From: Kitasatospora fiedleri
GTDB lineage: Bacteria > Actinomycetota > Actinomycetes > Streptomycetales > Streptomycetaceae
Assembly: GCF_948472415.1 (NCBI RefSeq)
Contig: NZ_OX419519.1
Span: 5,146,001 to 5,210,000, forward strand
Direction of reading: 5' to 3'
Length of the DNA: 64,000 nt
This document shows, piece by piece, positions 1 through 7,382 of this stretch. Every line of letters starts with the position of its first letter. The first letter of the stretch is position 1. The notes beneath the pieces were generated by a model. The model was not told where the DNA came from. It searched no databases and worked only from the letters and a program-made list of their open reading frames with translations. The position numbers and the translations under genes were made by a program.

Positions 1-3000
1 CGGCAGGCCCTGGGACTGCGGGCCCGGCGCCTGCGGACGCTGCCGCTCGACCGGCTCGCCCTGCGGACGCTGCCGCTCGGCCTGCGGCCCCGGCTCGACG
101 AAGCCCGGCGCGGAGGTGCCGGGGCGCTGCGGCTGGTACGGACGCGGCCGGAGCTGCTCGTGGCCCGGCGCCGGAGCGGCCTGCGCCCCCGGCCCGGACG
201 GCCGGTCACCGGCGGTCGGCAGCGCCATCGGCTGCGGACGCTCCGCGAACTGCGGCTGCTGCGGCTGCTGCTGGGACTGCGGCGACCGCGGCGGGACGCC
301 CTGGCCCACCGGGTCCGGCAGCACCGGCTCCACCAGGCCGAGGCCCAGCGGGTCGCGCGGGTCGATGTCGGACGCCTCGAACCGCGGCCGGGCGAACCCG
401 CCGGACTGCTCGGTCGGAGCGGCCTCCAGCGGCGCGGCCGGCTGCTGCGGCGGCAGCGGACGGCGCTGCGGCTGCTCGGCCCGCCCGTGGTGCTGGGCCG
501 GCTCGCCGCCCGGACGCTGCTGGCCCTGCTGCGGGCCGCCCTGCGGACCCTGCGGGCCCTGCGGACGGCGCTGGCCCTGCGGACCGCCCACCGGCGGCTG
601 ACCGGGCTGCCCCGGCCGGCCCGGCTGCGGACGCCGCGGCGGCAGACCGCCGCCGGGACCGCCCGGGAAGCCCGGACCGCCCTGGACGCCCGGGGCACCC
701 GAGGCGCCCGGCACCCGGCGCGGCGGCAGGCCGCCACCGGCGGGCGCACCCGCGCCCGGACCGGCCGGGGCCGACGGGCCGGGCCCGCCCGGTCCCGGGT
801 TCTCGCGCAGCGACTGGCCGACCGAACGGGTCGGCAGTCCGCCGGTGCGGCCGCCCTGGGCCGTACCGGTGCCGAACGCGCCGCCCGGGCCGAACCCGCC
901 GTCGCCCGGCTGGCCGCCGGACGCACCGGGCCCGCCCGGCGCGCGCCGCGGCGCACCCGGGCCGCCGGGCGCACCGGCGGGGGAGAACAGGTCGGGGCTG
1001 CCGCCGGCCGGGCCCTGGCCCAGCTGCGGACGGCCCGCGGGGTCCTGCGGACCGGACTGGCCGAGCGGGGTGCGCCCGCCGGGCAGGTCGCCCGCCGGGC
1101 GGCCCTGCTGGCGCGGCGTCGGCGCCAGGCCGCGCTGCTGCTTGCCGCCGGCCTGCCCGGCCCCGGCGCCCGCACCGGGCCGGTTGCCGCGCCGTTCGGC
1201 GGAGTTGGTGACGTCGACCGGGAGCATGACCAGCGCGGTGGTGCCGCCGGAGTCGGACGGGCGGAGCTGAATCCGGATGCCGTGCCGCAGGGACAGCCGG
1301 CCGACCACGAACAGGCCCATCCGGCGGGAGACGGAGACGTCCACGACCGGCGGGTTGGCGAGGCGCTCGTTGATGTCGGCGAGGTCGTCGGGGGACAGGC
1401 CGATGCCGGTGTCGTGGATCTCGATCAGCACCCGGCCGTCCGGCAGGGCGTGGCCGGTGACCCGGACCCGGGTCTGCGGGGAGGAGAACGAGGTGGCGTT
1501 CTCCAGCAGCTCGGCGAGCAGGTGGACGAGGTCGTTGACGACCCGGCCGGCCACCTCGGCGGTGGGCACCGAGGCCAGCTCGACGCGCTCGTACTGCTCC
1601 ACCTCGGAGGCCGCGGCGCGCAGCACGTCGACCAGCGGGACGGGGCGGGTCCAGCGGCGGCCCGGGTCCTCGCCCGCGAGGACGAGCAGGTTCTCGCCGT
1701 TGCGGCGCATGCGGGTCGCGAGGTGGTCGAGCTTGAACAGCGAGGCCAGCTGGTCCGGGTCGGCCTCGCGGCTCTCCAGCTCGGAGATCAGCGACAGCTG
1801 GCGCTGGATCAGGCCCTGGCTGCGGCGCGAGAGGTTGGTGAACATCGCGTTGATGTTGCCGCGCAGCAGCGCCTGCTCGGCGGCCAGTCGGACCGCCTCG
1901 CGGTGCACCATGTCGAAGGCGTGCGCCACGTGGCCGATCTCGTCGGCGGAGTCGACGCCGACCGGTTCGACGGTGACGTCGACGTCGTGCGGGTCGCTCT
2001 CGGAGAGGGTCTTGACCAGCTCCGGCAGGCGGCGCTCGGCGACGTCCTCGGCGGAGGTCTGCAGGCGGGTCAGCGAGCGCACCATCGAGCGGGCCACCAG
2101 GGCGGCGCCGGCGATGGCGACGATGAGCACCAGGCCGACCAGCGAGGCGTTGATGACCGACTGGGTGTCGGCGTCGGACTGGAGCTGCTGGGCCTTGCCG
2201 TTCAGGTCCTCCAGCAGCTTCTTCTCGATGGTCCGCTCGGCGTTGATCTTGGCCGTGGACTCCTCGTACCACTGCTGGTAGCTGACGCCGTCGGTCTGCT
2301 TGATGCCGTTGGGGTTGAGGACGGCCTGGGCGAACCGGTCGGCCTCGGCGACCACCTTGTTGTAGCTCATCGAGGAGCGCAGCGAGCGGGCCGGGCCCTC
2401 GCCGTACAGCGCGGTGAAGTTCTCCATCGCGTTGTCCTCGGCGGCCCGCAGGCGGACGCCGAAGGTCTCGTCGGAGGCGGAGAAGTTCGGCGGGTCCTGG
2501 GCCAGCGCGGCGGAGATCAGCGCGCGCTGCATCGAGCTGGCCTCCTTGGCCAGCGAGAACTGGTACAGGGTGCGGGTGGACTTGACCAGCTCGGCGGAGT
2601 TCGAGGTGATCGCGATGTCCTGGGCGGCGCCGATCAGGTCGTTGATGATCACGTTGTAGTTGGTGATCGTGGCCTGGATGTTGTTGGCGTCCTTGAACGC
2701 GCCCTTGCGGGCCCGGGGGAGCGAGTTGAGGTCCTTGCGGACCTGCAGCAGCAGGGTCTTGGAGCCGGCCAGGTCGAGGTTGTCGAACTTGTCGGCGGCC
2801 GCGTTGAACTTCTTCGAGAGCGCGGTGCTGTCGGCGTACGCCTGCTGGATGTCCTTGTCGGTGTCCGCGTCGCCGCCGTGCGCCACCGGGCCGGCCGCGA
2901 TGTCGCGCTCGGTCTGCAGGGCGTCGGCGAGGTCGGTCGCGGTCCGGGCCAGCTCGGCCAGGTCGCTCATCTGGGAGAGCTCGCGGGAGTTCTCCATCGA

Positions 3001-3369
3001 GCTCTGCACGCGCAGGCCGCCGAAGACCAGCGCCACGATCACGGGCAGGAAGAGCAGCGCGATCAGGCGGGTGCGGATGCGCCAGTTGCGCATGGCGAAG
3101 CGGCTCAGGCCGGTGGCCCGGCGGCGGTTCAGCGTGCCGCGGAGTCTGGCGCGGCGGCTCTTGCTGTCGGCAGGCGTGTCGCCGCCCTGTTCGTGCGGAG
3201 CGCTGTTCGCGCCCGGCGCACCGGTGTCGGCGGCGGGTTCGGCGGGGGCGCCGAAGGGCCGCTCGCCCTGCCCCGTCGGCGCCGGTGCGGCCTGGTGGGG
3301 GCCGGCCACGGGCTCCCGCGACTCCGGGTCACCCGCGGCGCCGCTGCCCCTCTTGAAACGTCCCTGCAC
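1..3369 (-). CDS. cvnA1: Nitrate/nitrite-sensing (NIT) domain histidine kinase, CvnA-type, 3' end outside window
   Basis: This is a membrane sensor kinase-like protein of the type that heads Streptomyces 'conservon' operons. It starts at GTG 3369, with AGAGG about 10 nt upstream. 1123 codons run open to the window edge, so the C-terminus is missing. A Pro/Gly-rich cytoplasmic leader (1-95) is followed by TM1 (about 102-120), a NIT-like sensor region (about 125-400), TM2 (about 400-425), HAMP, a DHp-like helix with LDHLATRMRRNGEN (about 545), and an HATPase with N box ELLENATSFS (about 616) and G box DTGIGLSPDD (about 650). Beyond about residue 720 the chain is a roughly 400-residue Pro/Gln/Gly/Arg low-complexity tail. 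The family assignment is secure. The cvnA1 name rests on remembered synteny (next to gltX). Conservon partners (roadblock, DUF742, GTPase) would lie beyond the left edge. Confidence 0.88.
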   Translation of the reverse strand, partial: MQGRFKRGSGAAGDPESREPVAGPHQAAPAPTGQGERPFGAPAEPAADTGAPGANSAPHEQGGDTPADSKSRRARLRGTLNRRRATGLSRFAMRNWRIRTRLIALLFLPVIVALVFGGLRVQSSMENSRELSQMSDLAELARTATDLADALQTERDIAAGPVAHGGDADTDKDIQQAYADSTALSKKFNAAADKFDNLDLAGSKTLLLQVRKDLNSLPRARKGAFKDANNIQATITNYNVIINDLIGAAQDIAITSNSAELVKSTRTLYQFSLAKEASSMQRALISAALAQDPPNFSASDETFGVRLRAAEDNAMENFTALYGEGPARSLRSSMSYNKVVAEADRFAQAVLNPNGIKQTDGVSYQQWYEESTAKINAERTIEKKLLEDLNGKAQQLQSDADTQSVINASLVGLVLIVAIAGAALVARSMVRSLTRLQTSAEDVAERRLPELVKTLSESDPHDVDVTVEPVGVDSADEIGHVAHAFDMVHREAVRLAAEQALLRGNINAMFTNLSRRSQGLIQRQLSLISELESREADPDQLASLFKLDHLATRMRRNGENLLVLAGEDPGRRWTRPVPLVDVLRAAASEVEQYERVELASVPTAEVAGRVVNDLVHLLAELLENATSFSSPQTRVRVTGHALPDGRVLIEIHDTGIGLSPDDLADINERLANPPVVDVSVSRRMGLFVVGRLSLRHGIRIQLRPSDSGGTTALVMLPVDVTNSAERRGNRPGAGAGAGQAGGKQQRGLAPTPRQQGRPAGDLPGGRTPLGQSGPQDPAGRPQLGQGPAGGSPDLFSPAGAPGGPGAPRRAPGGPGASGGQPGDGGFGPGGAFGTGTAQGGRTGGLPTRSVGQSLRENPGPGGPGPSAPAGPGAGAPAGGGLPPRRVPGASGAPGVQGGPGFPGGPGGGLPPRRPQPGRPGQPGQPPVGGPQGQRRPQGPQGPQGGPQQGQQRPGGEPAQHHGRAEQPQRRPLPPQQPAAPLEAAPTEQSGGFARPRFEASDIDPRDPLGLGLVEPVLPDPVGQGVPPRSPQSQQQPQQPQFAERPQPMALPTAGDRPSGPGAQAAPAPGHEQLRPRPYQPQRPGTSAPGFVEPGPQAERQRPQGEPVERQRPQAPGPQSQGLP

Positions 3370-3842
3370 TGGCGTCGCAACCTCTGGACCGGGCGCCCTT
3401 CCCCGCCGGTGCGGAGATAGGGCGGTGTCGAGTTTTTCCGTGGCATTCCAGCACAGCGGGGGAAGTCCAACAAGGGCCGTTACGACACGGTGTCCTGGGC
3501 CACCCTCCGCGCGCGGCGTCTCACGTTCCGTGGTGCATCGGACGGGGAATACGGTCCTTTTCGGACACTTGACGCGAGCGGGTCAACGAACGTCAAGATC
3601 GATTTGTGCATGGAATGTCCGGGATATCCCTAATGGTGCATTCCGGCATTGGTCCGGAATCGTCACCTCCGCCCCCTTTGGTCCGGCAATTGTGAGCAAA
3701 ATCACAGTCGAATGTGTAGCTTTGGTCACGGCCGCTGTGGAATGGGCTCCCTAACCTGGCAGGGTTGATCTGAGCCTGCCCAGCGGCGGGCCCGCGCAAA
3801 AGCGCAAAATTCCGTTCGAGCGAAACAAGGGTGCTGACGCAC
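3370..3842. other. Divergent intergenic region (473 nt)
   Basis: This gap separates the leftward kinase gene from the rightward small gene and should hold both promoters. It is noticeably richer in A/T than its flanks. It contains a perfect CRP-type palindrome (3691-3706) and a repeated TTGGTCCGG motif near 3648 and 3679. I see no convincing -35/-10 pair with good spacing for either gene and no further coding sequence. Confidence 0.6.
3691..3706. promoter_or_regulatory. CRP-type palindromic operator
   Basis: The sequence TGTGAGCAAAATCACA is a perfect TGTGA-N6-TCACA palindrome, the consensus for CRP/FNR-family cAMP receptor proteins. It lies about 150 nt upstream of the small gene at 3843 and about 320 nt upstream of the kinase start. 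Streptomyces encodes a Crp regulator with related half-sites. Actual binding here is inferred. Confidence 0.6.
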
Positions 3843-4034
3843 ATGTCCGACACGACCGAGCAGGCCACCGGCGCCACCCCGAGCACCGGCTCCACGGCCA
3901 ACCCGCGCCGCACCACCCTGGCCTCCGTCGCGGACTTCTCCGAGCTGCCCGGCTCCGCCGCCCCCCGCACCCCGCGCGCCTACGCCGCCGCCCTCCCGGC
4001 CAGCACGGCCAACCCGCGCCGCACCGTCCGCTGA
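3843..4034 (+). CDS. Small Ser/Thr/Ala/Pro-rich protein with duplicated TANPRRT motif
   Basis: This is a 63-residue peptide of unknown function. I chose ATG 3843 over the in-frame GTG at 3831 because AAGGG (3827-3831) is correctly placed 11 nt before it. The protein has no Cys, no signal peptide and no membrane segment. Its most distinctive feature is an exact duplication of STANPRRT, once near residue 18 and once at the C-terminus (STANPRRTVR). The two copies are separated by a hydrophobic/acidic stretch (LASVADFSELPG) and an Ala-rich linker. It sits alone between a divergent kinase and a GC-rich run, with the next gene 139 nt downstream. The repeat suggests a short linear binding motif or a processed peptide, but I do not recognise a family. 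Confidence 0.6.
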   Translation: MSDTTEQATGATPSTGSTANPRRTTLASVADFSELPGSAAPRTPRAYAAALPASTANPRRTVR

Positions 4035-4173
4035 CCGCCGCCCCGGCCCCCCGCCTGCGGCGGGCGCGGTCGCCGCGCCGATAACCTGGTGCGACGAGCC
4101 GGGCCCGGTACTGCGGGCCCGGCCACCGTCCGGGAGCGTCCGGGCGGCCGACGAACCGAGAGGTTGCAGGGCT

Positions 4174-4971
4174 GTGCGTATCGCCAGGTTCTCCGTCCGT
4201 GAAGGGAGCCCCGCGGCGGGCTCGGTCTCCTTCGGCGTCATCGAGGGGGACGCCGCACAACCCGACTCGCTGGTGGTGCACACCCTGGCCGGCCACCCCT
4301 TCGGCACCCCGCAGCCGACCGGCGAGACCCACCGCTTGCGGGACGTCCGGCTGCTCGCCCCGATGCTCCCCAGCAAGGTCGTCGCGGTCGGCCGCAACTA
4401 CGCCGCGCACGCCGCCGAGCTGGGCAACGAGGTCCCGGCCGTTCCGCTGACCTTCTTCAAGCCCTCCACCGCCGTCATCGGCCCCACCGAGTCCGTCGCC
4501 TACCCGCCGTTCTCCTCGGACGTGCAGTACGAGGCCGAACTCGCCGTGGTGATCGGCCGGATGTGCCGCGAGGTGCCGATCGAGCGCGTCCCCGAGGTGG
4601 TCTTCGGCTACACCTGCGCCAACGACGTCACCGCCCGCGACGTGCAGCAGCGCGAGGGCCAGTGGGCCCGCGCCAAGGGCTTCGACACCTCCTGCCCGCT
4701 CGGCCCGTGGATCGAGACCGACCTCGACCCCGCCGACCTGGCCGTCACCTGCACCGTCAACGGCGAGCTCCGCCAGGCCGGCCGGACCTCCCAGATGGTC
4801 CGCTCGGTCGCCGAGCTGATCGTGCACGTCTCCGAGGCGATGACCCTGCTCCCGGGCGACGTCATCCTCACCGGCACCCCCGCCGGCGTCGGCCCCCTGA
4901 ACATCGGCGACGAGGTCGCCGTCTCCGTCGAAGGCATCGGCACCCTCTCCAACAAGGTCGTCAAGCGATGA
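4174..4971 (+). CDS. Fumarylacetoacetate hydrolase family protein
   Basis: This 265-residue protein belongs to the FAH superfamily of Mg-dependent C-C bond hydrolases, isomerases and decarboxylases acting on acylpyruvate-type substrates. The conserved core is visible: GRNYAAHAAELG (about 73-84), FFKPSTAVIG, the metal-binding YEAELAVVIG (Glu120/Glu122) and GYTCANDVTARD (Asp about 151), then LLPGDVILTGTPAGVGP near the C-terminus. It starts at GTG 4174 with AGAGG upstream. The stop overlaps an ATG (ATGA), and the strongest downstream start is gltX at 4986, so the two genes are probably co-transcribed. The exact substrate cannot be read from sequence. Confidence 0.9.
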   Translation: MRIARFSVREGSPAAGSVSFGVIEGDAAQPDSLVVHTLAGHPFGTPQPTGETHRLRDVRLLAPMLPSKVVAVGRNYAAHAAELGNEVPAVPLTFFKPSTAVIGPTESVAYPPFSSDVQYEAELAVVIGRMCREVPIERVPEVVFGYTCANDVTARDVQQREGQWARAKGFDTSCPLGPWIETDLDPADLAVTCTVNGELRQAGRTSQMVRSVAELIVHVSEAMTLLPGDVILTGTPAGVGPLNIGDEVAVSVEGIGTLSNKVVKR

Positions 4972-4985
4972 AGGAAGCAGCGAGC

Positions 4986-6512
4986 GTGACTAGTGCAGAC
5001 AACAGCGGCTCCGCCACGGGGAAGAACCCCGGCGTGCGGGTCCGCTTCTGCCCCTCCCCGACCGGCAACCCGCACGTCGGCCTGGTCCGCACCGCCCTGT
5101 TCAACTGGGCCTACGCCCGGCACAACGGCGGCACCCTGGTGTTCCGGATCGAGGACACCGACGCGGCCCGCGACTCCGAGGAGTCGTACCAGCAGCTGCT
5201 CGACGCGATGCGCTGGCTCGGCTTCGACTGGAACGAGGGCCCCGAGGTCGGCGGCCCGCACGCCCCCTACCGCCAGTCGCAGCGGATGGACGTCTACGCC
5301 GACGTCGCCGAGCGCCTGCGCGCGGCCGGCCACGCCTACCCCTGCTACTGCACCACCGAGGAGCTCGACGCCCGCCGCGAGGCCGCCCGCGCCGCCGGCA
5401 GGCCCTCCGGCTACGACGGCCACTGCCGCGACCTGACCGCCGACCAGGTCGCCGTGTACGAGCAGGAGGGCCGGCAGCCGATCCTGCGCTTCCGGATGCC
5501 CGACACCACCCTCGCCTTCGACGACCTGGTCCGCGGCCCGATCTCCTTCGACCCGAAGGACGTCCCCGACTACGGCATCGTCCGGGCCAACGGCGCCCCG
5601 CTGTACACCCTGGTCAACCCGGTCGACGACGCCCTGATGGAGATCACCCACGTCCTGCGCGGCGAGGACCTGCTCTCCTCGACGCCCCGTCAGATCGCCC
5701 TGTACGCCGCCCTGGCCGACATCGGCGTCGGCAACGGCACCACCCCGCGCTTCGGCCACCTGCCGTACGTGATGGGCGAGGGCAACAAGAAGCTCTCCAA
5801 GCGCGACCCGCAGGCCTCGCTCAACCTCTACCGCGAGCGCGGCTTCCTCCCCGAGGGCCTGCTCAACTACCTGGCCCTGCTGGGCTGGTCGCTCGCCGAG
5901 GACCGCGACATCTTCGACATCGACGAGATGGTCGCCGCCTTCGACCTCGCCGACGTCAACGGCAACCCGGCCCGCTTCGACCTCAAGAAGGCCGAGCACA
6001 TCAACGCCGAGCACGTCCGCCGCCTCGCCCCCGAGGAGTTCGTCCAGCGCCTGGTGCCCTACCTCCAGGCCCCCGGCCTGCTCCCGGCCGAGCCCACCGC
6101 CGAGCAGCTCGACCTGCTGGCGAAGGTCGCCCCGCTCACCCAGGAGCGGATGGTGGTCCTCTCCGAGATCGTCACCATGGCCGGCTTCCTGTTCGTCGTC
6201 CCCGCGGACTTCGCCGTCGACCCCGAGGACGCCGCCAAGGTCCTCACCGCCGACGCCCGCCCGGTGCTGGCGGCCGCGGTCGAGGCGCTCACCGCGCTGC
6301 CCGACTTCACCCCCGAGCCGATCCAGGCCGCGCTGCGCGCCGCCCTGGTCGACGGCCTGGGCATCAAGCCGAAGTTCGCCTTCACCCCGCTGCGGGTCGC
6401 GGTGACCGGGCGCCGGGTCTCCCCGCCGCTGTTCGAGTCGATGGAACTGCTCGGCCGCGAGGAGACGCTGCGCCGGCTGCTCTCCGCCCTGGAGCTCCTG
6501 CCGGCCTCCTGA
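4986..6512 (+). CDS. gltX: Glutamate--tRNA ligase
   Basis: This is a class I aminoacyl-tRNA synthetase of 508 residues. In actinobacteria it is expected to be non-discriminating, charging both tRNA-Glu and tRNA-Gln, with GatCAB correcting the latter. The HIGH-type motif PSPTGNPHVG lies at about 24-33 and the KMSKS-type motif KLSKRD at about 268-273. The anticodon-binding helical domain fills the C-terminus. I chose GTG 4986 because AAGGAAG (4971-4977) sits 8 nt upstream; an in-frame ATG at 4968 would place that motif inside the gene. The gene lies just before an array of tRNA-Gln and tRNA-Glu genes, which are its own substrates. Confidence 0.95.
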   Translation: MTSADNSGSATGKNPGVRVRFCPSPTGNPHVGLVRTALFNWAYARHNGGTLVFRIEDTDAARDSEESYQQLLDAMRWLGFDWNEGPEVGGPHAPYRQSQRMDVYADVAERLRAAGHAYPCYCTTEELDARREAARAAGRPSGYDGHCRDLTADQVAVYEQEGRQPILRFRMPDTTLAFDDLVRGPISFDPKDVPDYGIVRANGAPLYTLVNPVDDALMEITHVLRGEDLLSSTPRQIALYAALADIGVGNGTTPRFGHLPYVMGEGNKKLSKRDPQASLNLYRERGFLPEGLLNYLALLGWSLAEDRDIFDIDEMVAAFDLADVNGNPARFDLKKAEHINAEHVRRLAPEEFVQRLVPYLQAPGLLPAEPTAEQLDLLAKVAPLTQERMVVLSEIVTMAGFLFVVPADFAVDPEDAAKVLTADARPVLAAAVEALTALPDFTPEPIQAALRAALVDGLGIKPKFAFTPLRVAVTGRRVSPPLFESMELLGREETLRRLLSALELLPAS

Positions 6513-6570
6513 ACCGGCCTCCCGAACCGGACCCGGCCCTTCCCGGGCCGCCCGCCGGACACCCGCGGGG

Positions 6571-6607
6571 CACCTGCGGGCCATGTCGCTGACCTGGCCC
6601 GCAGGTG
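6571..6607. terminator. Inverted repeat after gltX
   Basis: A perfect 13-bp inverted repeat (CACCTGCGGGCCA / TGGCCCGCAGGTG) has an 11-nt loop and no T-run. It lies about 60 nt after the gltX stop and upstream of the tRNA promoter, and looks like a GC-rich actinomycete terminator. Confidence 0.7.
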
Positions 6608-6635
6608 TCCGGCGCGCTGCCTGCGGTTATCGATT

Positions 6636-6664
6636 TTGGAGCGGGGCGGGGCGTCGGGTAATGT
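6636..6664 (+). promoter_or_regulatory. Promoter of the tRNA array
   Basis: TTGGAG (6636-6641) and TAATGT (6659-6664) are separated by 17 nt. This is a good housekeeping sigma-factor promoter about 70 nt upstream of the first tRNA. Nothing else this close to consensus lies in the gap. Confidence 0.6.
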
Positions 6665-6734
6665 TCTTTCTGCGCCGCCCGGGCAGGGAGGCGCAAGACA
6701 CCGAGGAAGACCCCGCAGAGGGGTTGAACTCTGG

Positions 6735-6806
6735 TGGGGTATGGTGTAATTGGCAGCACGACTGATTCTGGTTCAGTTAGTCTAGGTTCGAGTCCTGGTA
6801 CCCCAG
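6735..6806 (+). tRNA. tRNA-Gln (anticodon CTG), copy 1
   Basis: This 72-nt cloverleaf has acceptor TGGGGTA/TACCCCA, a GTG/CAC D stem, anticodon arm ACTGA-TTCTGGT-TCAGT (anticodon CTG) and T arm CTAGG-TTCGAGT-CCTGG, with discriminator G. No CCA is encoded. It is the first gene of a five-tRNA array. Confidence 0.95.
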
Positions 6807-6826
6807 CGCAGTATCACTGCAGGTAA

Positions 6827-6899
6827 GCCCCCGTTGTGTAGTGGCCTAGCACGCCGCCCTCTCAAGGCGGTAGCGCCGGTTCGAATCCGGTCGGGGGTA
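6827..6899 (+). tRNA. tRNA-Glu (anticodon CTC), copy 1
   Basis: This 73-nt cloverleaf has acceptor GCCCCCG/CGGGGGT, anticodon arm CCGCC-CTCTCAA-GGCGG (anticodon CTC) and T arm GCCGG-TTCGAAT-CCGGT, with discriminator A. It is identical to copy 2. Confidence 0.95.
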
Positions 6900-6933
6900 C
6901 GCAATTTTGACAATTGCAGAACGAATGAGTCCC

Positions 6934-7006
6934 GCCCCCGTTGTGTAGTGGCCTAGCACGCCGCCCTCTCAAGGCGGTAGCGCCGGTTCGAATCCGGTCG
7001 GGGGTA
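6934..7006 (+). tRNA. tRNA-Glu (anticodon CTC), copy 2
   Basis: The sequence is identical to copy 1 over all 73 nt, including the five-G run in the 3' acceptor strand. It is separated from copy 1 by a 34-nt spacer. Confidence 0.95.
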
Positions 7007-7019
7007 CTCGCTCATTCGG

Positions 7020-7091
7020 GCCCCCGTTGTGTAGTGGCCTAGCACGCCGCCCTCTCAAGGCGGTAGCGCCGGTTCGAATCCGGTCGGGGTA
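7020..7091 (+). tRNA. tRNA-Glu (anticodon CTC), copy 3, one base short in the acceptor stem
   Basis: This copy is identical to the other two except that the 3' acceptor strand has four G's (7086-7089) instead of five. As written, the last two acceptor pairs are lost (C2-U and G1-A) or a C must bulge. Either it is a defective copy or one G was dropped in the assembly. The second reading fits the other single-base losses seen in this window. Confidence 0.8.
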
Positions 7092-7095
7092 CGTA

Positions 7096-7167
7096 TGGGG
7101 TATGGTGTAATTGGCAGCACGAGTGATTCTGGTTCATTTAGTCTAGGTTCGAGTCCTGGTACCCCAG
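7096..7167 (+). tRNA. tRNA-Gln (anticodon CTG), copy 2
   Basis: It has the same fold as copy 1, with two changes in the anticodon stem (AGTGA/TCATT, still paired through one G-U). The anticodon is CTG. Unlike copy 1 it is followed directly by an encoded CCA (7168-7170). Confidence 0.95.
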
Positions 7168-7190
7168 CCAAGAAAAGCTCCACAGCGCAA

Positions 7191-7212
7191 GCTCCGGGAA
7201 ACCGGGGCTTTT
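7191..7212 (+). terminator. Terminator of the tRNA array
   Basis: The stem GCTCCGG / CCGGGGC (one G-U pair) with a GAAA tetraloop is followed by TTTT. This classic intrinsic terminator begins 23 nt after the last tRNA. Confidence 0.85.
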
Positions 7213-7223
7213 CTGCGTTTCCG

Positions 7224-7274
7224 CCCCTCCGCGGTTCCACCCCCTCCGCGGTTCCACCCCCTCCGCAGTTCCAC
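7224..7274. repeat. Three tandem 17-bp repeats
   Basis: CCCCTCCGCGGTTCCAC is repeated three times head to tail, with a single G-to-A change in the third copy. It lies in the gap between the tRNA terminator and the end of ndgR and contains no gene. Confidence 0.85.
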
Positions 7275-7333
7275 CCCCGTCCGCCCCTCCGTCTCCGCCG
7301 GCGTCCCCGCGCCCGCCCGGTCCGGACGCGCGA

Positions 7334-7364
7334 CCGCCCTCCCGGCCGGGGGGCGGGAGGGCGG
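7334..7364. terminator. Terminator downstream of ndgR
   Basis: A perfect 11-bp stem (CCGCCCTCCCG / CGGGAGGGCGG) has a 9-nt loop. It lies 19 nt beyond the ndgR stop on the leftward strand. There is no U-tract, as is usual in this GC range. Confidence 0.7.
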
Positions 7365-7382
7365 GGCGGGGGCCGGGCCGGA

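Noticed and set aside
120..1200. Repetitive DNA element at the left edge
   Set aside because: The repetitiveness comes from the Pro/Gln/Gly-rich C-terminal tail of the kinase, which stays in one frame with normal codon bias.
160..3420. Long plus-strand open frame across the kinase region
   Set aside because: It is antisense to the well-supported NIT-domain kinase. Its translation is Arg/Ala/Gly-rich with no domain, which is typical of GC-rich antisense frames.
3593..4397. Minus-strand genes opposite the STANPRRT peptide
   Set aside because: They overlap the better-supported peptide gene and promoter region. They have no ribosome binding site and no recognisable protein.
4968..4985. ATG 4968 as gltX start
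   Set aside because: The strong AAGGAAG motif falls after it and fits the GTG at 4986. The GTG protein begins in the same way as known GltX.
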